A stretch of 64,000 nt of DNA, from NCBI RefSeq assembly GCF_000745315.1, contig NZ_JQNQ01000001.1, forward strand, positions 992,001 to 1,056,000. Direction: 5' to 3'. The DNA comes from Salegentibacter sp. Hel_I_6 (GTDB taxonomy: Bacteria > Bacteroidota > Bacteroidia > Flavobacteriales > Flavobacteriaceae). How positions within the stretch are numbered: position 1 is the first letter of the stretch; every line of letters starts with the position of its first letter. The notes beneath the pieces are model-generated. The model saw only the letters and a program-made list of their open reading frames with translations. It was not told the DNA's origin and ran no database searches. The translations under genes were made by a program, and so were the position numbers. This document shows, piece after piece, positions 7,421-15,676 of this stretch.

Positions 7421-10291
7421 ATGAAATCTATTCTCAAATATTCAGTAATTATTTATATGATTTTCGCATTCACGATTTTAAGCGGTCAAACTCCTCCTGG
7501 AGAAGCTCCTGATATTGCATTGAATCCCACTGTAAAGTACGGTGTTCTTGAAAATGGTTTAACTTATTTTATAAAAAAAATTGAAACTCAGGATCCTAAA
7601 TTAGAAATGGGGTTTTTAGTTAGAACAGGTTCTTATAAGGAAGAAGCACACGAATTAGATTTTGCACACCATATAGAACATTTAGCGTTTAGAGAGACTA
7701 AAAATTTTCCAAAAGGATTAAATCAAAATTCGGAGTTGTTATCTAGTTTGGATATGGATACTTATGATGTCCACGCCAAGACAGGTGGACTGCTTACATA
7801 CTATTTTTTCTGGCCTAAAAGAGAGAATCTAAAGGCTATTAAAACCGGGGTGGATTGGTTTAGAGATATCGCGGATGGTTTGGATGTATCCCAAAGTAGT
7901 ACAGAAAGGGAAAGAGGGGTATTACTTCAGGAATATTTGGCTAATGAGGCAAATCAAGATGTTCTGATAGCCGAAAGCAAATTAGAAAGTCAATTATTCC
8001 CTTGCTTAAATAGTTATGAAAATTTTATTGCCCATAATAAGTCTTACCCCCATCAAGATGTTAAGGATTTCTATAAAAAATGGTACCGTCCTGATCAGAT
8101 GGCCGTATATATAGTAGGGAATATTAAAAACATCGATGACTTAGAGGGGATAGTAAAAGAAAAGCTTTCATCACTAATAAACAGCAAAGAGCCGTTAATG
8201 GAAAGAATCTGTAATAAGGAATATTATTCCAATAAACCAAAGTTTGAGATTGTATTTAGCAAAGCAAATTTACCTACCTACCTAAATCCTATATCAATAC
8301 ATCTTATTTACCCGGATTCCGAAACCATTGAAAAGATAAATAGCCTGGCTGGCATGAAGAAAAAGCTTAAGAATGAACTGATCGCTCGGGTACTGAATTT
8401 ACGTTTCAAAGTAAAAGAACAAGTTTACAATAAAATTTCAGACAAATATGCGGTGCATACATACAAATCAAATAATAAACACTCAGGCAAACCTAAAAGC
8501 GCTTTAAAAATTGTTGTTAATACCGGTCTTAATAAGGAAAAAGATGCCTTGAAGGAGACTGTACAAATAATTAAACAGTTAAAAGAATATGGGATCCGTA
8601 AAGATGAAATGGAGAAAGTAAAAAATATTGTAGTAGATAAAATCCTAACAAAAAATGAAGAATCAATCACCTACTGGAGCACAGAAATGATGAATCACTT
8701 TGCTTATGGGGAGGTTTTTTCCGATCAAAAGAATTCAAAATTGAAAAAATACCTTGAGAATTTGACAAAGGAGGAAGTAAATGCCACTATTGACAGTGTT
8801 TTTTCCCAGATTCCGGATGATATTGGAATGATTTTTCCTAAAAACTATGAATCTGAATTGCAAATTGAGCAAACGACTAGAAAATTCATAAAAAAAGTTT
8901 TAAAAGAATCGGTCGTACCATTTGAAGTCATAAACGGACCTAATTTAATTTTGACGAATAATGAGGTAGCTGCTCTTAAAATTAACCAGGAACATAAGGC
9001 AAGAAACGGGATAAATGGTACCAGGGAGTATCGTTTAGAGAACGGAATAAAGCTTATTCTGAAATCCTTAAAATCAAATCCAAGTGATCAAATTATTTTA
9101 AAGGGATTTAGACCTCAAGGAGCTGCAAGTTTTCCCAAAGAAAAATTATATTCTGCTCTTTATGCCCCGGCTGTAGTATCTTATGCAGGGGTTGGTAAAT
9201 TTTCCAAATTTGAATTAAGCAGGTTTTATAAAAATACAAGTTCTTTAAAATTGGGAGTTAAACCATATATCACGTTTGATGAAGCAGGTATAAAGGAGAA
9301 AGTCTCTGTGGACGAATTGGAAACACTACTTCAAATCGTGTATTTATATTTTACCAACCCCCGTCAGGATAAGTTAGCATTTAAGGACTGGAAAAAAACT
9401 TATTTAAAAATTGCTTTGAAGGGAATAAACCCAAGAAACGACCTGATAGATTTTATGGGACAAGTAACGGGAGATTATTCGAATTTGCCACAAGCTACTA
9501 AAAGTATCTCATCTATTAAAAGTGTGAATTTTGAAGATGCACATAAGATTTACCGTAGCCTTTTTTCTAATCCAGAGGAATTTACTTTTATTATAACGGG
9601 TGATTTTGAAGAAGATAAAATTCTTCCAATGTTAAAGAAGTATTTAGGTAATCTTCCTGGTAAGAACTCACCGGACCTTAAAAGGAAATGGCAGGTGTCT
9701 TTCAATAAGGGTCCTGAAAGACATCAACTTAAACCTTCAAAATTTTATGAAACGATAAATTCTTACTATGCCTTAAGTTTTATAAAACAACGTGAGAATT
9801 CTAATTGGAAAGAAGATATCAAACTGAGATTATTGGGCCAGGTTGCCAATAGGATGTTATTTAAACTCCGGTCTGAAAAAGCCTTGAAGTTATATTACTT
9901 TTCGGCGGGTACTTATACAAACAGAATCATGGATCGCAATGAATTGACCTTTCTTGTCAATATTCATCCAAACGAATTTCCTATTGTAAAGCAGTCGATT
10001 GCTGAATATATTGAGACTATTAAGAATGGTGATATATCGGATAACATATTTGAAGAAATCATGATCCATAATCAACCATATTTTCTGGTAAAAACATTAA
10101 ACAGCCAGGCTAATATCTTAGAGAAACTATATTATTATTACAGGTACAATGAACCATTCATCAATCCGGTTGAGATACACGATTTTTTTGAATCCTTAAC
10201 TAAACAAGATATTCAGAAAATTGCGAGAGAATACTTTCGGGATAAATATTTACACGAAATACAAATCGAAAATGAAGAGTTAATGAACTAA
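7421..10291 (+). CDS. M16 family (pitrilysin/insulinase-like) zinc metallopeptidase, exported
   Basis: Exported peptidase of 956 residues that should cleave oligopeptides. A signal peptide spans about residues 1-23. The inverted zinc motif HxxEH is H83-H-I-E-H87, and a further acidic ligand is expected in the ERERGVLLQE block (162-171). The protein holds two tandem M16 halves: the N-terminal active half and an inactive-type C-terminal half beginning near residue 525 (EYRLENGIKLILK), with a domain near 700-770 (FTFIITGDFEEDKI). It follows susD by 16 bp. An uptake pair plus an exported oligopeptidase suggests peptide acquisition or destruction of a peptide signal or toxin; this is inferred from context. 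Confidence 0.9.
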   Translation: MKSILKYSVIIYMIFAFTILSGQTPPGEAPDIALNPTVKYGVLENGLTYFIKKIETQDPKLEMGFLVRTGSYKEEAHELDFAHHIEHLAFRETKNFPKGLNQNSELLSSLDMDTYDVHAKTGGLLTYYFFWPKRENLKAIKTGVDWFRDIADGLDVSQSSTERERGVLLQEYLANEANQDVLIAESKLESQLFPCLNSYENFIAHNKSYPHQDVKDFYKKWYRPDQMAVYIVGNIKNIDDLEGIVKEKLSSLINSKEPLMERICNKEYYSNKPKFEIVFSKANLPTYLNPISIHLIYPDSETIEKINSLAGMKKKLKNELIARVLNLRFKVKEQVYNKISDKYAVHTYKSNNKHSGKPKSALKIVVNTGLNKEKDALKETVQIIKQLKEYGIRKDEMEKVKNIVVDKILTKNEESITYWSTEMMNHFAYGEVFSDQKNSKLKKYLENLTKEEVNATIDSVFSQIPDDIGMIFPKNYESELQIEQTTRKFIKKVLKESVVPFEVINGPNLILTNNEVAALKINQEHKARNGINGTREYRLENGIKLILKSLKSNPSDQIILKGFRPQGAASFPKEKLYSALYAPAVVSYAGVGKFSKFELSRFYKNTSSLKLGVKPYITFDEAGIKEKVSVDELETLLQIVYLYFTNPRQDKLAFKDWKKTYLKIALKGINPRNDLIDFMGQVTGDYSNLPQATKSISSIKSVNFEDAHKIYRSLFSNPEEFTFIITGDFEEDKILPMLKKYLGNLPGKNSPDLKRKWQVSFNKGPERHQLKPSKFYETINSYYALSFIKQRENSNWKEDIKLRLLGQVANRMLFKLRSEKALKLYYFSAGTYTNRIMDRNELTFLVNIHPNEFPIVKQSIAEYIETIKNGDISDNIFEEIMIHNQPYFLVKTLNSQANILEKLYYYYRYNEPFINPVEIHDFFESLTKQDIQKIAREYFRDKYLHEIQIENEELMN

Positions 10292-10292
10292 T

Positions 10293-10327
10293 ATAAAAAA
10301 CCGCATCGCTAATAAAGTGATGCGGTT
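10293..10327 (-). terminator. Intrinsic terminator of the DUF6520 gene
   Basis: Perfect 9-bp stem (AACCGCATC with GATGCGGTT, 10299-10327) followed on the minus strand by a run of T. It ends transcription of the DUF6520 gene from the right and also separates it from the convergent M16 gene. Confidence 0.85.
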
Positions 10328-10343
10328 CACCTATAGTTTTTAA

Positions 10344-10625
10344 TTAAAGATTTAAAACAGTGGGATCCGGCGTACTACTGTTTTTTTTAGTTTGAAGATC
10401 CATTTCATCATACACATCATAAATGGGACCTCCCTGTCCGAACTGTACCCGACAGGTATTGCTTCCCTGCTCGCAATTCTGCTCTGGTATAATTTCCCAG
10501 GAGCCATCAATAAGTACATAATCGTTGTTTTGAACCTTAATTTCAGGTTCTAGGTTTGTGGTGGCAAAAGCCATTCCGATGGCGCATATAAATGCCAACA
10601 TTGGTAATAAAACTTTAGTTTTCAT
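10344..10625 (-). CDS. DUF6520-like small secreted protein
   Basis: A 93-residue exported protein: MKTKVLLPMLAFICAIGMAFA is a cleavable signal peptide, followed by a short polar mature chain with one likely disulfide (NCEQGSNTC) and the motif QFGQGGPIYDVYDEM. This pattern (short Bacteroidetes secreted peptide with YVLIDGSW and C-x7-C) matches what I remember as the DUF6520 family; function unknown. I chose the ATG at 10625 over an upstream in-frame start because it begins a standard signal peptide. An AraC-type regulator lies just upstream on the same strand, with three operator-like repeats between. It could be a signal, bacteriocin-like peptide or cell-surface factor. Confidence 0.7.
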   Translation of the reverse strand: MKTKVLLPMLAFICAIGMAFATTNLEPEIKVQNNDYVLIDGSWEIIPEQNCEQGSNTCRVQFGQGGPIYDVYDEMDLQTKKNSSTPDPTVLNL

Positions 10626-10847
10626 AATATTGAATTTTACGTTAATAAATAATGCCGTTGTAAAACAGGTACTCGGCTTCACCTGCATCATCGCGCAATA
10701 ATATGTTTAATTTTTTTTCTTTTTTCAGACAGCGCATAGGCTTTAAAAGCACTTTACCACAATTAATAGAACTTTCCTGTAATCTTACTCCTTTAACTGT
10801 TGTACCAAAGTTCCTAAACCAAAAGCAATTAAAAAATGGCTAAAAGC

Positions 10848-10902
10848 GTAAATTATATGGTAAATCCTGTAAATTATATGGAAAAAGACGTCAATTATAT
10901 GG
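10848..10902. promoter_or_regulatory. Three direct repeats of GTAAATTATATGG at exact 21-bp spacing
   Basis: Copies at 10848-10860, 10869-10881 and 10890-10902 (the last with one change, GTC). Starts are 21 bp apart, two helical turns, so a protein would bind on one face of the DNA. They lie between the AraC-type gene and the DUF6520 gene, about 220 bp upstream of the latter, and are a good candidate operator for the AraC-type protein. No other copy was seen in the window. Confidence 0.65.
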
Positions 10903-10919
10903 AAATAATTTAACCATGG

Positions 10920-11714
10920 TTAAAAGTCTTTTGAAAACCTGGGGATACCATGCAAGGGTAGTTTATCATACTTTTTGAAAATTTTGTACATCCCATTATA
11001 ATCAGTAAGCCCATTTTTATGGGCAATTTCCTTCAAACTCAATACGCTAAATAAGATATCCTTTACGCAATCAATCATTCTCATCTTGTTATAAAACTGA
11101 TAAAACGTGTCCTCAAAATATTGTTTACAATCCTTTTGGAACTGATGGTAGTTTTTTTCATAATGCTTTAATAATTTGCCAATGGACTGTTTACCTTCAT
11201 TTTGGACATACTGCCCTAAAAACTTGTGAAGGTATTGAAGATAATGGGGTGTTGGGTTAATAAGGTTCCTGGCAACGCTAAACTCATGAAGGATAAACCG
11301 GGCTGTATTATTACCTTTTTCAAACACGGCTACCCCGGTCAATAATAAAATTGCTTCTACTGTGGAACAACGAAGATGAATAGGCAGGATATCATCCTGT
11401 AAAAATGGAGTTTCTTTCTTTTTGATTTTCCCAATAGCAAGCAATTTCTTGGAAATTGCATCGAATTCCAAAATTTCTGGCTTTTCCAAATTGAATTCCA
11501 TTATCAATTTTCCTTTATAATAGGTATGATTGAGAGGTAGGAACCCTATTTCTTTAAAAAATTTCATATAAAAATTTACTATTTTCCGGGTATGGCGTAA
11601 CAACAATTTATCCTGGTTATAATAGAATGTAGACTGTCCCCTTGGAAACTTTGAAAATTTAATCATAGCTTCCTCTAGTGTTTTATCTATTATGGATAGT
11701 AAATAAAGATTCAT
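10920..11714 (-). CDS. AraC-type DNA-binding transcriptional regulator
   Basis: A 264-residue regulator. The C-terminal 70 residues have the AraC layout, with a helix-turn-helix LSLKEIAHKNGLTDYNGMYK followed by a second weak helix and KLPLHGIP in place of the usual P-x-x-Y/FR motif. The N-terminal part is not a recognised ligand domain. I start at the ATG at 11714; a GTG two codons earlier is also possible. It is transcribed toward the 21-bp repeat array and the DUF6520 gene, which it probably controls. Confidence 0.7.
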   Translation of the reverse strand: MNLYLLSIIDKTLEEAMIKFSKFPRGQSTFYYNQDKLLLRHTRKIVNFYMKFFKEIGFLPLNHTYYKGKLIMEFNLEKPEILEFDAISKKLLAIGKIKKKETPFLQDDILPIHLRCSTVEAILLLTGVAVFEKGNNTARFILHEFSVARNLINPTPHYLQYLHKFLGQYVQNEGKQSIGKLLKHYEKNYHQFQKDCKQYFEDTFYQFYNKMRMIDCVKDILFSVLSLKEIAHKNGLTDYNGMYKIFKKYDKLPLHGIPRFSKDF

Positions 11715-12159
11715 AATCACGGGTATGAATGTGGGACAGCATGTATAAAAATTTGGCTACATTATACCTGTCAATAGAATCTTATAACAAACTGAATGAC
11801 AGGTTCTAATCCAAAAGAATAAATTTATTAAAAATTCTCCAATGAGAGAAATAAATTAGAAGCCCCGGGGAAGGCCACAAACGAGGGTGGGCATTAACCA
11901 TCTTATAAATTGAGAGAAGCTCGTGGAATAAACGCTTTGAGGGATTAAAAAGCAGCGGCCTTGAGAAAGCCTAAAAAAGCTACTTTAAGATTGATTAACT
12001 GAATAGCCCACGCAAAAAATCTAGCAACCTATTTGATAAAATGTAAGGAAGGGCATTGTGGAGCGGTACATTTTGACAAAGGGGTTGCCTCGTAATTAAG
12101 CGCAAAAAATGCGTTTCCGAAGGATTAAGGAATTGCATTTTTGTCCAATTTTTTGAATA
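11715..12159. other. Non-coding stretch in the accessory region, no gene recognised
   Basis: About 445 bp with no convincing ORF on either strand. It lies directly downstream of the broken ThiF gene and probably is a remnant of the same mobile element. A short T-arm-like match (CAGGTTCTAATCC) near 11801-11815 is too weak to call an attachment site. Confidence 0.4.
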
Positions 12160-12896
12160 TCAAGCGACTCCTATTGGATGGGCCTGGAAATCTTTCAGAT
12201 TATGAACAAATACTCTCTATTCGGTCATTCCCCTTCGGAACAAATTCCACAATACAGAACAGCCCATTTAGGTCAAAGAGGAATTGATAAACAAGTCTTG
12301 TTTTTCCAATGCTTCGGCCAAACTGCAACTTGGCGTGTCATCCCCTTGTTCGGATTGTTTTAATAACTCTCCAAATTCTTCGGTAAGCATTGGCAGGTTT
12401 GCCACCGTTTTGTAATTTTTCGAACCGGGTTGCTGTACCTCCCTGATTGTGGATAGTAATACTTGTCCTGTATGCCTGCTTTTGGCGAAGCCCAACCAAT
12501 ATTTCGGGTTATCCCTGTAATTCCTGCAGTCGTTTATTTCTTTTAGAATTTCAACAACATCAAACCTTGCCCATACATAGTCCACACAAGTGATGGTTAG
12601 ATTGCCCTTGTCTGCAATCTTCCTAAATTTTCCTTTTCAAATTTCCGTTTTTCGGCTTTCCAGTTGCTCCCCGAAAAGCGGTTACCTCTGTTTAATAGTG
12701 CCACGAATTTGTACAAACCAGCTTCGCATTCAGCAAAACGCTGTCTCCCCAAATTGGCTGTCGTGATAATATCATCATCCCAAAGACGGATTTGCAAGCC
12801 TGCGTGTCCCAATTCCATTAACCTGTCGCTTGCGGTCGAGATCTTTGAGCCTGTACCGCCTGCCACGATTAAATTTACCGTAATGGGATTATTTAC
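12160..12896 (-). pseudogene. PRTRC-system ThiF family protein, decayed
   Basis: ThiF/E1-like nucleotide-binding protein of the PRTRC cassette found on plasmids and integrative elements. Reading from about 12896, the first part gives the adenylate-binding start (VNLIVAGGTGSK), then LGHAGLQIRLWDDDIITTAN and NLGRQRFAECEAG. A 1-base frameshift near 12590-12600 moves the reading frame, after which LTITCVDYVWARF and FGELLKQSEQGDDTPSCSLA follow. The end of the protein is broken by two in-frame stops (TAA within LT*MGCSVLWNLF, TAG within GMTE*RVF) before NLKDFQAHP and the natural stop at 12160-12162. A short deletion in the N-terminal region is also likely. Two separate short ORFs cover it, but they are pieces of one dead gene. 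Confidence 0.9.
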
Positions 12897-12897
12897 G

Positions 12898-12996
12898 CTA
12901 TTTGGTCAATCCTGCCATATACGAGTGGTCCAATTCCTCACAGTCCCGTACCAGGTTCAAGTTGTACTGTTCTGCAATTTTTTTCAAGATTCCCAT
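12898..12996 (-). CDS. Possible 32-aa peptide ahead of the ThiF remnant
   Basis: A small open frame beginning MGILKKIAEQYNLNLVRD and ending just before the ThiF coding start. The composition is protein-like, and the position (directly between the 64-aa gene and thiF) fits a short cassette gene, but at this length it could also be the remains of a longer gene. No family recognised. Confidence 0.25.
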   Translation of the reverse strand: MGILKKIAEQYNLNLVRDCEELDHSYMAGLTK

Positions 12997-13005
12997 AGCT
13001 GGTTC

Positions 13006-13200
13006 TTATGCATTGTAAAAAACCCCGTTGCTATAATAGCCTATAAACCGTTCCCATAACCGTACAAAACCATTGGTATCTACATAGAAATAGTCCGTTC
13101 GATTACAGTAAATGATGTATATAGCCACATCCTTGAAATCCTTGCCAAGGCTTTGTGCCTTGGCCAATTTTTTTGCTTCATCTATTAATTTCGCTTTCAT
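13006..13200 (-). CDS. Small PRTRC-associated hypothetical protein
   Basis: A 64-residue soluble protein with a basic Lys-rich N-terminus and a Tyr/Phe-rich second half (DYFYVDTNGFVRLWERF). It sits 53 bp downstream of DUF932 on the same strand and ahead of the ThiF remnant, the arrangement of Bacteroidetes plasmid-like maintenance cassettes. No function can be given from sequence; the frame is intact. Confidence 0.6.
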   Translation of the reverse strand: MKAKLIDEAKKLAKAQSLGKDFKDVAIYIIYCNRTDYFYVDTNGFVRLWERFIGYYSNGVFYNA

Positions 13201-13253
13201 ATGGCTTGTTTTTTAACAGGCTACCACCTTAATCGGTGGTAGCCTGTGGTTAT

Positions 13254-14327
13254 TTAATTAAGGTTTAGGGTTTCCGCACCGTCCAACGCAAAGGCAGTAC
13301 ACAAGTCAAATGCTTTCTGTGATTTGCTTTTAGCTGTTCCACCCATTACAATACTCTGCAATTTGGCTTCATCGTTCCTATAATTGCGTACGTTCTGGAA
13401 GTAGCCCGTAACGGCATTATAAGCCCCGAACAAGGTACCTTTTGTGGTTTCCGTTTGTTGGCTGTCGCTTACCATTGCGTATGCAAATGCATCCTCCACG
13501 GTGTTTTTGAACACGGTGGAGAGTTCATCCTCTGCACCTTTTTTGATATGCCCCAATGCTTCCCTGTTTGGGCAAAGTGCCAACTGTATCAGCTTTCTGA
13601 CCTCTTGGTCTGTTGCCTTTACCTTTGCCCACTCATTGAAAATGTCCTCTAACTGGTCGCTCAAGGTGTTGGCAAGTCCCATAATCTTGTGGGCATTTTC
13701 GATACGCTGTTTTGCCCCCGAAGTATGCTTGATACGTACGACATTGGTCATATTACGAAGTGAAGCATTCAGGGTATTCTGGCAAACGACACGGATAGGC
13801 GTGAACGCTGCGGTAATACTCCCGCTACCGTCGTGCGAAGTGGTTAGGAAAATGTACTTTTCCGTAATGTCATCGCCATTGCCCACACGGATATAACCGG
13901 GCAGTTTTGCCGTAATAAAGATTCGTTCCCCTTTGCCCAATACCCCTGCGGTTTCGTAGAGGATTCCCTCGCCACCGCCTACAATGCTGTCAAAGAAATT
14001 AAAGGCTTCACGGTTTTGTACGATATGGTAATCCTTGCCCACTACGCCCAAAACTGCATTGTTATCGGTGCGGATGTTGGCGAAATAGTTGGGTACTTCC
14101 AATTCGCTGTTACCTATCTCTATACCATCAGCCGTTTCGATAACACCCGAGCCTTTGGTAAATAGCGGGGATTTTACGACTTCATAATCCAGACCTGCCT
14201 GTTCAATAGCTTCCCCGCTTGTGGGGTACTCTTCCACGATTTGCCCTAAATCGTGCCACGCTTTTTGTTGAACGCTAAAGAATGAATAACGTCCTGTTCT
14301 CTCGTTAAAATTAATGTTGTGTGCCAT
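13254..14327 (-). CDS. DUF932 domain protein (phage/plasmid-like)
   Basis: A 357-residue protein of the DUF932 family, found on phages, plasmids and integrative elements and of unknown biochemical role. The sequence shows the family start (QQKAWHDLGQIVEEYPTSGEAI), a middle segment (GKDYHIVQNREAFNFFDSIV) and FTPIRVVCQNTLNASL near residue 180-195. It is intact, in contrast to the ThiF gene downstream, and is transcribed in the order ssb, DUF932, 64-aa gene, thiF. That order and content mark this as the accessory or maintenance module of an integrated element. Confidence 0.9.
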   Translation of the reverse strand: MAHNINFNERTGRYSFFSVQQKAWHDLGQIVEEYPTSGEAIEQAGLDYEVVKSPLFTKGSGVIETADGIEIGNSELEVPNYFANIRTDNNAVLGVVGKDYHIVQNREAFNFFDSIVGGGEGILYETAGVLGKGERIFITAKLPGYIRVGNGDDITEKYIFLTTSHDGSGSITAAFTPIRVVCQNTLNASLRNMTNVVRIKHTSGAKQRIENAHKIMGLANTLSDQLEDIFNEWAKVKATDQEVRKLIQLALCPNREALGHIKKGAEDELSTVFKNTVEDAFAYAMVSDSQQTETTKGTLFGAYNAVTGYFQNVRNYRNDEAKLQSIVMGGTAKSKSQKAFDLCTAFALDGAETLNLN

Positions 14328-14372
14328 AATAGAATGATTTAAAATGTTTAAAAAATGGTTGAATACCCGTTG

Positions 14373-14786
14373 TTAAAATGGGAGGTCTTCCTCGGTTTCT
14401 TGTACTGCAACCCTATTGTTTTCGGTTTGTTCAGTAGCATGCAGGGTTTCTGTTACCCTGCTACCTTCCCACCCTCCACGGTACAATCCATGCAGTTTGA
14501 TTTGTGAGGTATGAAAATTCAGCCCTGCACGCGGTTTGCCGTCCATACCTGTCCACGCCCTTACACTTACCCTACCCGTGAGTTCCACCAAAGCGCCTTT
14601 GGTGAGTATCCTGGCTACGTTCGGGGTTCTCCAATAAGAGCAGTCGAAAAAGACGGTTTGTTCCACACGCTCTCCCTGTTTGTTTTGGTAGCTGTCGTTC
14701 ACCGCTATGGAGAAGTTGACTACCTGTCTGATGTCGTTAAGGGTCTTTACTTCCGCATTCCTTGTCAGTCTTCCTGTGATATCCAT
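14373..14786 (-). CDS. ssb: Single-stranded DNA-binding protein, element-borne
   Basis: Binds ssDNA during replication or transfer of the element. It has 137 residues: an OB fold in the first 105 (GRLTRNAEVKTL, VVNFSIAVND, VFFDCSYWRTPN, GALVELTGRV), then a flexible linker and the acidic C-terminal tip EEDLPF that recruits partner proteins. The tip is intact, so the protein should be functional. It leads the DUF932/PRTRC-type module. A chromosomal ssb is expected elsewhere; this copy belongs to the mobile module. Confidence 0.9.
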   Translation of the reverse strand: MDITGRLTRNAEVKTLNDIRQVVNFSIAVNDSYQNKQGERVEQTVFFDCSYWRTPNVARILTKGALVELTGRVSVRAWTGMDGKPRAGLNFHTSQIKLHGLYRGGWEGSRVTETLHATEQTENNRVAVQETEEDLPF

Positions 14787-14834
14787 GATTTCTACGTTTT
14801 TAATTATTGATTTTTGATTTTGAATTTTTGTTAT

Positions 14835-14904
14835 TCGGCAATGAGGGGAGGTGCTTTCGTTTCACCTTTTGGCCATTTTCAATTTGTATGTTCCTTATTG
14901 CCGA
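14835..14904. repeat. 12-bp inverted repeat upstream of ssb
   Basis: TCGGCAATGAGG (14835-14846) and CCTTATTGCCGA (14893-14904) are complementary with one G-T pair and a 46-nt spacer. It lies just upstream of the ssb start and could be an operator, an origin feature or a leader structure. Another small hairpin is at 15038-15060. No gene is seen between 14787 and 15484. Confidence 0.45.
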
Positions 14905-15247
14905 CATTTTTTTATTCGTTTAAAGAGCCGGAGTATGCTTTGTCTCGTTTCACGAGAATAAAAGGTTCGTGTTTAGCAGCACCAAGGTTTTGAAGGGAAA
15001 TACTACCCGGCGGGTGGAGATTTTTCACCAAACTTGTCTTGACCTTGGGGCTGGGTCAAGAACACGTAAATACCTTTGCTCTTGAAATGGGATAAAATAG
15101 CATACTGGCGCTTTGATTAAAAGAAATCGTGGAAGCCATAAAGACGGTATGGTATAAATGGTATACTGAGGTTAAGGATGTAGTATTACCATTACTTGCA
15201 TTTAACTGTGCCTGTTTATTAGTTTGGCCACAGCAGCCACGAAAAGG

Positions 15248-15294
15248 CTATTGAAAAAATGATTGGTGCGGCTATACCAGGCATTTTTCAATAG
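15248..15294. repeat. 13-bp inverted repeat ahead of the first serine recombinase unit
   Basis: CTATTGAAAAAATG (15248-15261) is complementary to CATTTTTCAATAG (15282-15294) apart from one extra A, with a 20-nt loop. It lies about 190 bp upstream of the small gene before the recombinase. It may be a terminator-like hairpin or part of a recombination site; neither is proven. Confidence 0.4.
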
Positions 15295-15484
15295 TCTTTC
15301 TTACAGCATCCAGGCAAAGCTCTTTTATGGGCGGGGATGGCGGAGGTCATAAATGTGCTTTGCGGATTACAAGGAAAAAAATGAGGTCAAATACTTCCAT
15401 TTACCGACAAGGGGTTCCTTAAAAAAAATATACCCCCTTGTCTGCTTAAATTCAGGTTGCTGACCATATTTAAAGAAAAACAAT

Positions 15485-15676
15485 ATGAAAAAGGAGCTGT
15501 ACCATATACAGAAGAAAATGACCCCGGATAAAGTCGTGGAAACGCTCCAAAAGGAAAATCTTTCTATAGATGAAAACGAAGCTATAATGCTCCTGGTTTT
15601 TTTAAGGAAAATAGCCAGGATCAAGATAACTGCATATTTGGAAAACCATGAACATGGAAGGGAGAAAAATAGCTGA
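15485..15676 (+). CDS. Small protein overlapping the serine recombinase start
   Basis: A 63-residue charged soluble protein (KKMTPDKVVETLQKENLSID) with a short hydrophobic stretch near residue 34-46. Its last 29 bases overlap the start of the recombinase gene in another frame, so the two are probably translationally coupled. Short genes in this position before Bacteroidetes serine recombinases are familiar to me, but their role is not known; it might be an accessory or directionality factor. Confidence 0.6.
   Translation: MKKELYHIQKKMTPDKVVETLQKENLSIDENEAIMLLVFLRKIARIKITAYLENHEHGREKNS

Noticed and set aside
11795..11815. tRNA T-arm-like sequence as an attachment site
   Set aside because: Only 11 of 13 bases match and no flanking similarity to tRNA-Arg is seen.
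12664..13059. 131-codon plus-strand ORF
   Set aside because: Antisense shadow of the decayed ThiF gene.
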